DNA of 64,000 nt from Holdemania sp. Marseille-P2844 (GTDB lineage Bacteria > Bacillota_I > Bacilli_A > Erysipelotrichales > Erysipelotrichaceae). Below the pieces are notes generated by a model that was given only the letters and a program-made list of their open reading frames with translations, ran no database searches and had not been told where the DNA came from. This document shows positions 45,303-54,250 of the stretch, piece after piece. The DNA lies in contig NZ_LT635448.1 of assembly GCF_900120005.1 (NCBI RefSeq), forward strand, positions 248,001 to 312,000, in the 5' to 3' direction. How positions within the stretch are numbered: the stretch's first letter is position 1; every line of letters begins with the position of its first letter. The position numbers were made by a program, and so were the translations under genes.

Positions 45303-46118
45303 TTATAATGTTTTTCTGAATTCTTTAACGATATCCATGAATTCTTTAACCCGCTGTTCATCAACCGCGTTTTCGAAAATACCGTCAATTTTGAAGGTTG
45401 TCGCGCAGACCGCACCGTCAGCGACGGATAACTGCCGTGTGATATTATCTTTATTGCAGCCTGTATTGCAAAGAATTGGCGTACGCTTCACTGAGTTTTT
45501 GACAACAGAGAGAACCTGCGTATCGGTTTCGCTGCCGGCAGTCAAGCCGGAAACACATAAGGCGTCAGGACGATTGTTAAATTCCGTGGATTTCGCGATT
45601 TCCGCGATATTTCTATCTGCCAGATATTTTGCGGCTTCCGGGACAATGTTGAATAACATTTTAACGTCCTGTGCGCCGATTGCCATTTTGTGACGTACCG
45701 TTTTCCCAACGTTTGTATTCCATAAGCCAAAATCAGAGGCATAAACGCCGGAAATGATTTCACGGATAAATTTGGCGTCAACCGCAACCGCCAGGTCTAA
45801 GGAAGCAATAGGATCCCAAAGGCAGTTCACGCCATAAGGAACGGTAATTTCTTTCTTTAATTCACCGATAACATGAGCCATGGCCGCGATCGTTACCGGC
45901 TCAACTTTCGTCAGATAGGGCAGCGAAAATTCATTGGAAAACATGATGGCATCGACGCCGCCGTTCTGCAAAGCGTGAAGGTCTCTTCTGGCGCAGTCCA
46001 GAACCTTAGCCATTCCCCCCTGCTTATCGTAATAAGGGTCTCCAGGAAGCGGCTGCAGGTGGCACATCGCGATGATCGGTTTTTTTACACCAAATAATTC
46101 TTCTAGCCAGTTGTTCAT
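45303..46118 (-). CDS. BtpA/SgcQ-family TIM-barrel protein
   Basis: 271 residues. PIIAMCHLQPLPGDPYYD at the N-terminus and LCVSGLTAGSETD are family marks. BtpA in cyanobacteria is tied to photosystem I; in enteric bacteria the homologue SgcQ sits in the cryptic sgc sugar operon, so a sugar-phosphate enzyme role is likely here. It is divergent from the DeoR unit, at the left edge of the ascorbate-like island. Reaction unknown. Confidence 0.82.
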   Translation of the reverse strand: MNNWLEELFGVKKPIIAMCHLQPLPGDPYYDKQGGMAKVLDCARRDLHALQNGGVDAIMFSNEFSLPYLTKVEPVTIAAMAHVIGELKKEITVPYGVNCLWDPIASLDLAVAVDAKFIREIISGVYASDFGLWNTNVGKTVRHKMAIGAQDVKMLFNIVPEAAKYLADRNIAEIAKSTEFNNRPDALCVSGLTAGSETDTQVLSVVKNSVKRTPILCNTGCNKDNITRQLSVADGAVCATTFKIDGIFENAVDEQRVKEFMDIVKEFRKTL

Positions 46119-46176
46119 AATTAATCAATCCTCCTTGAACAACCCCATTATAGTGCAACCAATTTTATGTTTCTAG

Positions 46177-46194
46177 TGATCAATAATGATCAAT
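46177..46194. promoter_or_regulatory. Direct repeat, likely DeoR operator
   Basis: TGATCAAT occurs twice with a 10-base period between the divergent BtpA and membrane-protein genes. Further TCATAAA repeats lie near 46213-46225 and 46273. The neighbouring DeoR regulator is the natural candidate to bind them. Confidence 0.5.
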
Positions 46195-46293
46195 CATATA
46201 ACGAATTAATTGTTCATAAATCATAAAATTTGTCTATAAACGAAAAAAAATAGGAAAAATAATAGAAAACATTCATAAAAAATCAATCATAAG

Positions 46294-46302
46294 TGTTATA
46301 AT
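46294..46302 (+). promoter_or_regulatory. Extended -10 promoter
   Basis: TGTTATAAT, overlapping an upstream ATG at 46301 and so excluding it as a start. Confidence 0.6.
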
Positions 46303-46321
46303 GGAAGCGGAGGAACAGAAG

Positions 46322-47050
46322 ATGAAAAAATATTCAATGAAACAACGGATTGTTACTATGGTAAACGCGGCGATTTTTTTAGGCTTTCTGGGATTAACGC
46401 TTTCAATGTTTTTTGAATCAAAGAAAACAGGACTGGATTGGGCAATGCTGCTGATCTGTCTCGGTATCTTTGCGTGCGCGCTCTATTATGAGTATTTAAA
46501 GTATTTATATAACGATGCTCTGTATACTTTAAACTTTTTACTAAATCCGCAATCCGCAGAGGAGAAATATAAAAATTTATGCAAACTCGATATCACCCAT
46601 AATTATGAAAAAAATACAGGGATTTTTGAGGTAATGATTTCAATCGAGAAAAACGACCCTGTTAAAGCACTGGAATTGATTAAAAAAAATGAAAAGAGAT
46701 TTAGAAGCAATGTTGAATTGTTAATCATTATGTATTATTATCAAATCAGAGCTTATCTGTTGTTGGGAAATGCTAAAAAAGTAAATGAAGTTTACAGCGA
46801 CGCTCAGGTAATTCGGAAAATGAAAAAAAGACCGAATATCATCAATTATCATGAGTTGGACGGATTGCATGAACTGGCATTGGGAAATAAAAAGAAAGCC
46901 TGCGACTATTTCAAACAGGTGGACGGTTCAAAAATGAATCCCAAGGAAATCCTCTTTATTTACAGTCAGTTGGCAGAACTCACCGCAGGTGAGGAACGTG
47001 CGGAGTATCAGCGCAGAATAGCGCAATTAAAAGGAGTTGCAAATCCATGA
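46322..47050 (+). CDS. Membrane protein of unknown function with helical-repeat tail
   Basis: 242 residues from the ATG at 46322 (GGAGG eight bases ahead). Two membrane segments (about 12-30 and 38-57) are followed by about 180 residues of helices resembling TPR-like repeats (VKALELIKKNEKRFRSNVE, LGNAKKVNEVYSDAQ, LGNKKKACDYFKQVDG). Strikingly AT-rich. It is translationally coupled (ATGA) to the DeoR regulator, suggesting a regulatory or signalling link, but no function is known. Confidence 0.6.
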   Translation: MKKYSMKQRIVTMVNAAIFLGFLGLTLSMFFESKKTGLDWAMLLICLGIFACALYYEYLKYLYNDALYTLNFLLNPQSAEEKYKNLCKLDITHNYEKNTGIFEVMISIEKNDPVKALELIKKNEKRFRSNVELLIIMYYYQIRAYLLLGNAKKVNEVYSDAQVIRKMKKRPNIINYHELDGLHELALGNKKKACDYFKQVDGSKMNPKEILFIYSQLAELTAGEERAEYQRRIAQLKGVANP

Positions 47051-47832
47051 AAGTAAGCAAAGCGATAGTCAATGACCGGCGGGTTAAAATTATGCGTCTG
47101 ATTGAGGAAAAACGTTCAGTCAGCGTGGATGAGCTTGTCGAAAAATATCATGTTTCTCCAATCACGATTCGCCGCGATCTCCAGTATTGGGAAGACAAGG
47201 GAGCGATTATCCGGAATTATGGAGGAGCATCGTTAATCCAGGAATTTGTTGAAGATGAAGAATATGAAAGAACGACCTTTCAAAAAGCAATCGCCAAGAG
47301 GGCAGCTTTATATATTGAGGAAGACGACGTTATCTTTATTAATTCCAGTACAACAGCTTTAATGATCGTCGATTATATTAAGGACAAACACGTAACGATT
47401 ATTACCAATAATGCCAGAGCGATTAATTATACGCCGGATCCCAAGGTTCTCATCATATTCACCGGCGGGGAGGTGCGCTTCCCTAAAAATTCAATGACTG
47501 GAGATTTTGCGGTGGCGGCCCTGAATAATATTACGGCGACCAAGTGTTTTGTAGGCTGCAGCGGTTTGACTGAGAATGGAATCTCAACAGGTTTAATGAA
47601 AGAGATGTTAATCAATCAGACCATGATCAAGCGGACAAGCGGCCAACGCTTCGTTTTATGCGACAGTACGAAGATCGGCGTCAGTTATTCATTCTTCTAT
47701 TCCAGTTTGAAAGGCTTTGATTATCTGATAACGGATGTGAAAGCAGATGACGAAGTGATCGAAAAAGTAAAAGAGAATACCGGAATTAACGTCATCAAAG
47801 TGGAACCGCTAAAAGGCGGATGGAAAATATAA
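47047..47832 (+). CDS. DeoR-family regulator of the ascorbate-like island
   Basis: 261 residues. N-terminal helix-turn-helix (VDELVEKYHVSPITIRRDLQ, YGGASL) and C-terminal sensor domain with INSSTTALM and FVLCDSTKIG. DeoR-type UlaR represses ascorbate genes in other bacteria; this protein faces ulaD/E/G-like genes and probably has that role, sensing a phosphorylated sugar acid. Its start overlaps the previous stop. Confidence 0.85.
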   Translation: MKVSKAIVNDRRVKIMRLIEEKRSVSVDELVEKYHVSPITIRRDLQYWEDKGAIIRNYGGASLIQEFVEDEEYERTTFQKAIAKRAALYIEEDDVIFINSSTTALMIVDYIKDKHVTIITNNARAINYTPDPKVLIIFTGGEVRFPKNSMTGDFAVAALNNITATKCFVGCSGLTENGISTGLMKEMLINQTMIKRTSGQRFVLCDSTKIGVSYSFFYSSLKGFDYLITDVKADDEVIEKVKENTGINVIKVEPLKGGWKI

Positions 47833-47954
47833 AATTGAGCTGTATGAAAAATGAGCGCGGTGTCGGTAAGCGGCAGCCTGATCTCCATGAAAAGCTCATT
47901 TTCAATACAGAAAGTCTCAGAATAGAAAAAGAAACAAAACCGGATCTCCATAAT

Positions 47955-47997
47955 GAAAAAGCAATGAAATCTTTGAGTGGATTTCATTGCTTTTTTC
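47955..47997. terminator. Bidirectional terminator
   Basis: GAAAAAGCAATGAAATC and its perfect complement form a 17-base stem around TTTGAGTG between convergent genes. Confidence 0.85.
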
Positions 47998-47999
47998 GA

Positions 48000-48650
48000 T
48001 TATGACCAGATTTCTTTGATTTTTTCTTTCATTCGGCGAGCTTCTTTAGCTGGATCCGCAGCTTTGCGGATTGCCCGTCCAAAGATGAAACAGGATACCG
48101 GGATCCCTCGGAATTTCTCCAGATCGTCATAGCCGATACTGCCGGTAGCCGCAACGTCGATACCCATGTCGCATAATTTTTTTAAAGTGGCGATTTCTTC
48201 TTCATCCCAACCGCCGGGTTTATCGCCGGAATGCTGCAGCGTCAGCTGGGAGATGCCTAATTCTTTCCACAGTTTAACGTCCTCAAAGCTCCAATGGCCA
48301 TACAATTCGATTTGCAGCTTTGTGTTTAATCCGCGCTTTTTCGCTTCTGCCTGAACAGAAGTAATCGTGCCTGGCTCGCAGGCGCATAAAATCGTCGTGA
48401 AATCCGGCCGGCCATCCAAAAGCATTCCGCCAATTTTGCTTCCAGCATCCACAATTTTCAGATCGGCAAGCAAAGGCTTGTTCGGGTACATCTCCCGGAA
48501 AATTTTTACGACGCGGGCACCTTCCGCAGCGATCAGGGAATAACCACATTCCAGAATATCAACTTCGTCGACAACACCGGTCTGGCAATCGCGGATCGCT
48601 TCTTCGGTGCTGGAACAGTCTAAAGCAAGCTGCACTGTAGGGATTTTCAT
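48000..48650 (-). CDS. ulaD: 3-keto-L-gulonate-6-phosphate decarboxylase
   Basis: 216 residues, full length for the UlaD/hexulose-6-phosphate synthase family. LADLKIVDAG carries the conserved Asp-x-Lys-x-x-Asp active site, with VQLALD and VAATGSIGYDD as phosphate-binding parts. It decarboxylates 3-keto-L-gulonate 6-phosphate to L-xylulose 5-phosphate. Last gene of the ulaG-ulaE-ulaD transcript; overlaps the ulaE stop by four bases. Confidence 0.88.
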   Translation of the reverse strand: MKIPTVQLALDCSSTEEAIRDCQTGVVDEVDILECGYSLIAAEGARVVKIFREMYPNKPLLADLKIVDAGSKIGGMLLDGRPDFTTILCACEPGTITSVQAEAKKRGLNTKLQIELYGHWSFEDVKLWKELGISQLTLQHSGDKPGGWDEEEIATLKKLCDMGIDVAATGSIGYDDLEKFRGIPVSCFIFGRAIRKAADPAKEARRMKEKIKEIWS

Positions 48651-49492
48651 TCTTTGTTCTCCTCCTTTATTTTATTTCTTAAAAAACGTTGAATACTTGG
48701 AAGCTGGCGAATAAAACCAAGTTCTTCTTCACACCAGACTTCTGCTGTAAAAGTCCCTTGGAAATCAGTATTTTTAAAGTGTCTCAGGACGCTGTTGAAA
48801 TCGACTAATCCCGTTCCATAGGGAATATTGTGTTCGTCTTTTGAAATAGCGTCCTTGAGATGACAGGCCACAATTTCACCCTGACCGCCGGCGAGGTCGC
48901 TCACGACGTCGAATCCGTTATAAGCGACATTTCCAGTATCGGCATAAAGCTTAAACTGAGGATGATTCACCTTCCTGACAAACGCCGCGCATTGAGTAAT
49001 TGTGGAAAAATGAGGCACATCTTCCAGGACCTCCATGGCCAGCGTGACCGGATAAGCCTGAATCAATTCCAGAATTTCAAATAATGAGGAAGCAAAACGG
49101 ATTCTGGTGTCCGCGGTGCTTTCTTTTTGATAGACGTCATAAGGCGCTAACTGAATGATCGGAATCTTTAATTTTGCAGCGAGGATGATCGCTTTTTTTA
49201 CAATTTCAATGCCCGCGTCAAAGCGCTTTGGATCGCCTAAGGGATAGAAGCGGTTGGCGCTGAGTGCCATTGTCCTAAACGGCATCTCAAAATGATCGGC
49301 AAGTTTTCTCAATTCCGCGATCATCTCATCCGTCCAATCCAGTCGTTTGATTCTTGGATCTTTGCCGTCGATGCTCAGTTCGATATAATCAAAACCGGCC
49401 TTTTTGGCAATGACGAATTTATCGCGCCAGGATAGAGCCAGGGGGATTCCTTTTTCATAAATTCCAAGAGGAATGCGTTCTAAATCTGTCAT
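48647..49492 (-). CDS. ulaE: L-xylulose-5-phosphate 3-epimerase (copy 1)
   Basis: 281 residues. LGIYEKGIPLALSWRDKF, DYIELSIDG, IIQLAPYDVYQKES and YADTGNVAYNG match UlaE/SgbU; a metal-binding TIM barrel with Glu and Asp/His ligands. It converts L-xylulose 5-phosphate to L-ribulose 5-phosphate. Coupled to ulaD. A second homologue lies at 56333. Confidence 0.88.
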   Translation of the reverse strand: MTDLERIPLGIYEKGIPLALSWRDKFVIAKKAGFDYIELSIDGKDPRIKRLDWTDEMIAELRKLADHFEMPFRTMALSANRFYPLGDPKRFDAGIEIVKKAIILAAKLKIPIIQLAPYDVYQKESTADTRIRFASSLFEILELIQAYPVTLAMEVLEDVPHFSTITQCAAFVRKVNHPQFKLYADTGNVAYNGFDVVSDLAGGQGEIVACHLKDAISKDEHNIPYGTGLVDFNSVLRHFKNTDFQGTFTAEVWCEEELGFIRQLPSIQRFLRNKIKEENKE

Positions 49493-49501
49493 GACAAAAG
49501 A

Positions 49502-49525
49502 AGGAACAACCCGAAAGTTGTTCCT
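49502..49525 (-). terminator. Intercistronic hairpin, likely partial terminator
   Basis: Read on the minus strand AGGAACAAC and GTTGTTCCT form a perfect 9-base stem followed by TCTTTT, between ulaG and ulaE. It would let ulaG be made in excess of the later genes. Confidence 0.6.
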
Positions 49526-49533
49526 GACAAAGT

Positions 49534-50640
49534 TTAGAGGAAACTTGGGAATGGCAGATTTATATCGTGTGTAAAGATATCGTCAAACCCTCTTGGATAG
49601 TTATATGAAATCTTATCTTTATCATCCGGATAAACGAATTTTCCGCCAACTTCCCAAATAAACGGCTTGAATTTATATTGCAGGCGATTCTTCCGCATAT
49701 ACCACAGAACGAGAATTTCGTTGGTATCCGCTTTGAAATTTGTCCACAAATCATGATGGTAAGGAATCATGACTTTCGTATTCAAGTCTTCGCCCATTCT
49801 TAAAATATCGCTGGCCGTCATCTTATCAGTAATTCCGCGAGGATTTTCGCCGAAAGAACCGAAAGCAACGTCGATGTCAAATTGATTTCCGTGCTTGGCA
49901 TACATATTGCCGAAGTGGGAATCGCCGCTGTGGTAAATTGTTCCGCCCGGCGTTTTTACGACATAGCTGACTGCGCGATCATCCATGTCGTCACAGGGCA
50001 GTCCCTTGATGTCGCCATGCGGCGGAGCGGTAATTAAAATCGTCCGGTCAACGGATTCAACGGCAGTAACTTCAATGTCTTTAATTTTGATGACGTCGCC
50101 TGGACGGACGGTAATCAGCCTTTCTTCCGGCACGCCCCAGCTGCGCCATAAATCCGTGGCAAATTTGGAACCGATGAATGGGACATCCCGTTCTTCACCG
50201 TTGATGATTGTTTTCTTCTTGACGTTGTTTAAAACCGCGGCGGCAAGATTGATGTCGATATGATCGGTATGGGTATGGGAAGCGAAAACAGCGTCGATTT
50301 CAGTAACCGCAAACGGATCAAGAACGGCTGGAACGGCCCGCAGGTTTGGCTGGAGCTGACGGGCTCCGGACATTCTGGCCATCTGATGATCCGGATCCAT
50401 CATCTTTCGCTTTCCCTGATCATCATAGTGGGAACGTTTTCCTGAACCGCACCAATAATCCATCGCTATATTTGTGTTGTTTTCAGTTTTAATCCATAAA
50501 CCGGTGCAGCCCAGCCACCACATGGCAAAAGTTCCTTTTTTTACTGTGGTTTCGGCAATTTCTTCATTGAGCCAGGTTCCCCATTCCGGGAAGGTGCCGA
50601 GGACCCATTTTTCGCGTGTTACGTCGTTTACGTTAGGCAT
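49534..50640 (-). CDS. ulaG: L-ascorbate-6-phosphate lactonase
   Basis: 368 residues, close to the family length of about 354. HTHTDH at 122-127 is the metallo-beta-lactamase metal motif; [13 protein letters not shown] and HSGDSHFG are UlaG marks. It opens the lactone ring of ascorbate 6-phosphate to 3-keto-L-gulonate 6-phosphate in the cytoplasm. First gene of the minus-strand ula transcript; GGAGG precedes the start. Confidence 0.92.
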   Translation of the reverse strand: MPNVNDVTREKWVLGTFPEWGTWLNEEIAETTVKKGTFAMWWLGCTGLWIKTENNTNIAMDYWCGSGKRSHYDDQGKRKMMDPDHQMARMSGARQLQPNLRAVPAVLDPFAVTEIDAVFASHTHTDHIDINLAAAVLNNVKKKTIINGEERDVPFIGSKFATDLWRSWGVPEERLITVRPGDVIKIKDIEVTAVESVDRTILITAPPHGDIKGLPCDDMDDRAVSYVVKTPGGTIYHSGDSHFGNMYAKHGNQFDIDVAFGSFGENPRGITDKMTASDILRMGEDLNTKVMIPYHHDLWTNFKADTNEILVLWYMRKNRLQYKFKPFIWEVGGKFVYPDDKDKISYNYPRGFDDIFTHDINLPFPSFL

Positions 50641-50707
50641 TTTATGACCTCCTTTAATTTATGTTTTCATTATACATGCCAGTTTTTAGGATGAATAGCC
50701 TTTTATA

Positions 50708-50722
50708 TGAACGATGTGAACG
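50708..50722. promoter_or_regulatory. Direct repeat in the ulaG divergent region
   Basis: TGAACG occurs twice with a 9-base period, midway between the divergent ulaG and epimerase genes; a DeoR-type site is likely. Confidence 0.45.
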
Positions 50723-50805
50723 TTTTAAGAATAAAAATAAGAATGATATAGCAGAATGTGCTTAAAAGAATATAGAATGAAAACAGAATCAAAGGAGGGG
50801 ATACC

Positions 50806-51435
50806 ATGAAGATTTATCCATCAATAGCCTCTGCCGATCCGTTACGAATCGCAGAGGAGCTTGACAAGATCAGAGGACATCCACGAGTCCATGTGGATAT
50901 CGAAGACGGTAATTTTCTGCCGAATATCACATTCGGTCAGAAAACGGTCAGAAAACTGATGCAGGATCCGGATTTTGTTTATGATCTGCATCTGTTGACG
51001 ACACGTCCATACGAATTTCTGCAGCAGATCAGCGACTGTCATTTTTCCCATATCTGTTTTCATTTCGAAGCTTCGGCTTATCCACTTCGGGAAATCAATC
51101 TGATCAGAAAAATGGGAGCTAAGCCGGGCATTGCGTTGAATTTTAAAACGGGAATCAGAGAATTAACTCCCTTTTTGTCCCAGATAGAGTATCTTCTGAT
51201 CATGACTGCGGAGCCGGATGGCGAAGAAGAAAAATTCCAATCAAGCATGCTGGAAAAAGTGAAAGAAGCCCGCGAGTATTTGCCGCATAATGTTGAAATT
51301 TGGGCGGATGGAGGAATAAACGAAGGAAATATTTACCAATTAAACGAGGCTGGCGCGGATGCTATGATTATGGGAAGAGCTGTTTGGAATTGTGATAACC
51401 CACTTGAAAGTATTCGTCGTTTTGAAAAAATATAG
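50806..51435 (+). CDS. Ribulose-phosphate 3-epimerase-like protein (SgcE/AlsE type)
   Basis: 209 residues. TIM barrel with PSIASADP, HVDIEDGNFLPN (metal ligands His and Asp), YDLHLLTTRP and EIWADGGIN. Closer in pattern to SgcE/AlsE sugar epimerases than to a housekeeping Rpe, whose usual DVMDGHFVPN reads DIEDGNFLPN here. It would move pentose or hexulose phosphates between C3 epimers. AAAGGAGG precedes the start; followed after 11 bases by the aldolase-like gene. Confidence 0.82.
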   Translation: MKIYPSIASADPLRIAEELDKIRGHPRVHVDIEDGNFLPNITFGQKTVRKLMQDPDFVYDLHLLTTRPYEFLQQISDCHFSHICFHFEASAYPLREINLIRKMGAKPGIALNFKTGIRELTPFLSQIEYLLIMTAEPDGEEEKFQSSMLEKVKEAREYLPHNVEIWADGGINEGNIYQLNEAGADAMIMGRAVWNCDNPLESIRRFEKI

Positions 51436-51446
51436 GAGGAAAAACG

Positions 51447-52079
51447 ATGTACGAAAATGAGAAACGGGCCATTTTGGATGCCTGCTTAAAAATGAAGGAA
51501 TATCATCTGATATCGCTGACTGGAGGCAACGTTTCCATGGCGGTGGACGAAAACCGATATTTAGTAACACCGTCAGGCATGTTGTATGAAAAGATGACGA
51601 TTGAGGATATTGTTCTGATCGATCATAATTGTCAGGTTATAGAAGGAAAGCGCAAACCTTCTTCCGATGCTTCAGCTTTAATTTATATCTTTGATCATCT
51701 GCCGGTAAAAGCGATCATTCATACTCACCAGCCTTATGCCACGGCGATAGGGTTTAATAACGACTCTTTGCCCGCTTGTATGGTAACGTTAATTGACGCG
51801 GCGCATGCACGGATTCCCGTTGCGCCGTTTACGCCTTCCTCGAATGTCGGCATGGGGCAGCTGGCTGTGAAATATGCCAATGATGCGACCGCATTGATTA
51901 TGAAGCATCATGGCGTAATCGCCTATGGCAAAGATCTTGAAGAAGCGCTGTATTCTGCGGTTTATCTTGAGGAAGCGGCGAAGACCTATTGCATGGCGCG
52001 GATCATGGGGGCGGTTCCTGAACTTTCTGAAGACGAGATTGCAAAAGAGTCTGCGGGTTGGCTGAACTACGGACAGTAG
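51447..52079 (+). CDS. Class II aldolase/adducin-family protein (copy 1)
   Basis: 210 residues. IIHTHQPYAT and MKHHGVIAYG supply the three zinc histidines, with SLTGGNVS and PSGMLYEKM as phosphate-binding parts. Length fits L-fuculose-phosphate aldolase or the short epimerase-like members. The acidic residue after the first strand is usual. Beside a true UlaF-like protein (55651), this one is more likely an aldolase or a second epimerase; which is open. Confidence 0.8.
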   Translation: MYENEKRAILDACLKMKEYHLISLTGGNVSMAVDENRYLVTPSGMLYEKMTIEDIVLIDHNCQVIEGKRKPSSDASALIYIFDHLPVKAIIHTHQPYATAIGFNNDSLPACMVTLIDAAHARIPVAPFTPSSNVGMGQLAVKYANDATALIMKHHGVIAYGKDLEEALYSAVYLEEAAKTYCMARIMGAVPELSEDEIAKESAGWLNYGQ

Positions 52080-52120
52080 GAGATAACAATAATCTTGTCA
52101 GACTTAAAATAGAACATAAA

Positions 52121-52138
52121 AATGATTAAATAATCATT
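52121..52138. promoter_or_regulatory. 18-base palindrome
   Basis: AATGATTA-AA-TAATCATT is a perfect inverted repeat in the gap before the PTS genes, a likely operator. Confidence 0.5.
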
Positions 52139-52208
52139 AAATGTTATCAAAACTTGGCTGATTATTGGGAATAAAGAGATAAAAATCTTAAATATGAACA
52201 ATGATTCA

Positions 52209-52214
52209 TATAAT
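52209..52214 (+). promoter_or_regulatory. -10 box of the PTS operon
   Basis: A perfect TATAAT 60 bases before the EIIA gene; the -35 is weak, suggesting activator help. Confidence 0.45.
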
Positions 52215-52218
52215 TAAT

Positions 52219-52232
52219 TGAAAGCGGTTTCT
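52219..52232 (+). promoter_or_regulatory. cre site just after the promoter
   Basis: TGAAAGCGGTTTCT matches 13 of 14 cre positions and starts five bases after the -10 box, where bound CcpA would block the polymerase. Confidence 0.65.
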
Positions 52233-52274
52233 TGGCGTGTTACACTTTAATCAGCTTAAGCGGGAAAGGAGGGC

Positions 52275-52736
52275 TTGGAAATTCTTAAGGATATCGTTGA
52301 TTCAAAGCATTACATTTTTTGCGAAGGTTTTTCCGACTGGACAGAGGCGATCAAGGCAGCGGCAGCTCCGCTGCTTGCCGAGGGGATTATTGAAAACACG
52401 TATGTTGACGCCATCATTGAAAATGTTAAAGAATATGGACCGTACATTATAATTGCCCCCGAAGTAGCCATGCCGCATTCAACGTTAGGCGGAGCTGGAG
52501 TGCATGATACGTGCATCAGCTTCATGAAAACAGAAAAACCAGTGGTTTTTGATCCAAACGATCCAACTAAAAATGCTCGTTTGTTCTTTACTTTAGCAGC
52601 TACCGATAATGAAAAACATATGAGCAATATGGTTGCATTAGCTGAATTTTTACTTAAAGAGGGGGCCATTGAAGACTTATTAAAAGCAAAAAATGCCGAT
52701 GACTTGATGAAAGCACACTGCAAATATTCTGAATAA
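52275..52736 (+). CDS. ulaC: PTS ascorbate-type EIIA
   Basis: 153 residues counting from TTG at 52275. IIAPEVAMPHS holds the phospho-acceptor His68, as in UlaC and the mannitol/fructose EIIA family; the N-terminus lines up with E. coli UlaC. No ATG is available: the TTG lies only two bases after AAAGGAGG, whereas an ATT at 52281 is at the ideal distance. The start is therefore uncertain by two codons. It passes phosphate to the EIIB encoded after the permease. Confidence 0.82.
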   Translation: MEILKDIVDSKHYIFCEGFSDWTEAIKAAAAPLLAEGIIENTYVDAIIENVKEYGPYIIIAPEVAMPHSTLGGAGVHDTCISFMKTEKPVVFDPNDPTKNARLFFTLAATDNEKHMSNMVALAEFLLKEGAIEDLLKAKNADDLMKAHCKYSE

Positions 52737-52756
52737 TTACTAATAAGGAGGGTATT

Positions 52757-54250
52757 ATGGGATTTCTCGAATTGATTTGGGCGTATTTTGTTAACAATTT
52801 CTTGACTCAGCCAGCATATTTCATCGGTTTACTGGTCATCATCGGCTACATGTTGATGAAAAAACCTTTCCACGAATCCTGCGCCGGATTTATTAAAGCG
52901 GTTGTAGGTTACAAAATTCTGACGGTGGGTTCAGGCGGATTAAGCAGCACCTTCAAGCCGATTATTGCGGCGCTGCAGGATAAGTTTAATCTGAGCGCTA
53001 TCGTTCTGGATACATATATGGGCCAGGCGGCAGCGCAGTCCGCGTTGGAAGCTGCCGGGAAGTCCTTCTCCCAGGCGATGCTTCTGTTATTGTTTGCCTT
53101 TGTCTTTAACTTGCTGCTGGTTAAGTTCCAGAAATATACGAAGATGCGTGCCGTCTTTACGACCGGTCATATTCAGACGCAGCAGGCGACCATCGCTTTC
53201 TGGTTTATCTTCACCTGCTTCCCGCAGCTGGGCGACTGGCCGCTGATGTTGATCATGTCGGTTCTGCTGGGACTGTATTGGGCGGTCGGATCAAACTTAA
53301 CGGTTGAAGTAGCTCAGAATCTGACGGATGGCGCGGGGTTCTGCGTTGCCCATCAACAGATGTTCGGCATTGCGATCTGGTCGGCGATTGGCTATAAGTT
53401 CTTCAAGGGAAAAGATGGAAAAGTTAAGCGTCTTGAAGATTACGAACTGCCGGGCTGGCTGTCTATTTTTAATGAAGATATGGTTTCCACAGCTTTACTG
53501 ATGACGCTCTTCTTTGCGGTAATTCTGCTGGTACTGGGTAAAGATTATCTGGTCAGCGCCGGTATGCTGGGCGAAGGCAAGAGCTTCCTGTTCTATATTC
53601 TGGATACCTCACTGGCCTTTGCGGTTTACCTGTCAATCCTGAAACTCGGCGTCAGAACCTTCGTCGGTGAACTGACGGCGTCCTTCCAGGGCATTCAAAG
53701 CAAATTGCTGCCGGGCGCTATCGTCGGCGTCGACTGCGCCGCGGGCTATGGCTTCGGTTCTGAAAATGCAGTGACCTTTGGCTTTATGTTCGGTGCGTTA
53801 GGTCAGTTCCTGGCTATCATCGGTCTGATTCTCTTTAAATCGCCGGTTCTGGCGATTGCGGGATTCGTCCCTGTCTTCTTCGATAATGCGACGATCGCGA
53901 TTTATGTCAATGCGAAAGCAGGCGCAAAAGCGGCGATGGTCACAACCTTCTTCTCCGGTATTCTGCAGGTTGTCTGCTCTGTCATTGCGGCGATGGCCTT
54001 CACTTATAACGGTATCGGCGTGGTTGAATTCGGCGGATACATGGCAATGTTTGACTGGGCGGTAATCTGGCCGATCTTCACCTTCATCATGAAGTACCTG
54101 TCGTATATCGGCGTTGCGATCGTTATTCTGGTACTGGTCATGATTCCTCAGCTGCAGTACAAAAAAGATCCGGAAGGATACTTCCTGTGTGTCAGCGATT
54201 ATGAAGCTTATAAAGAACACATGAAAAAGAAAGAGGCGGCTGCTTTATGA
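52757..54250 (+). CDS. ulaA: PTS ascorbate-type EIIC permease
   Basis: 497 residues with about eleven membrane segments, slightly longer than E. coli UlaA (465). FTTGHIQTQQA, FCVAHQQMFG and GVDCAAGYGFG are typical of the SgaT/UlaA family. It imports L-ascorbate or a related sugar acid, phosphorylated on entry. Its last four bases overlap the EIIB start. Confidence 0.88.
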   Translation: MGFLELIWAYFVNNFLTQPAYFIGLLVIIGYMLMKKPFHESCAGFIKAVVGYKILTVGSGGLSSTFKPIIAALQDKFNLSAIVLDTYMGQAAAQSALEAAGKSFSQAMLLLLFAFVFNLLLVKFQKYTKMRAVFTTGHIQTQQATIAFWFIFTCFPQLGDWPLMLIMSVLLGLYWAVGSNLTVEVAQNLTDGAGFCVAHQQMFGIAIWSAIGYKFFKGKDGKVKRLEDYELPGWLSIFNEDMVSTALLMTLFFAVILLVLGKDYLVSAGMLGEGKSFLFYILDTSLAFAVYLSILKLGVRTFVGELTASFQGIQSKLLPGAIVGVDCAAGYGFGSENAVTFGFMFGALGQFLAIIGLILFKSPVLAIAGFVPVFFDNATIAIYVNAKAGAKAAMVTTFFSGILQVVCSVIAAMAFTYNGIGVVEFGGYMAMFDWAVIWPIFTFIMKYLSYIGVAIVILVLVMIPQLQYKKDPEGYFLCVSDYEAYKEHMKKKEAAAL

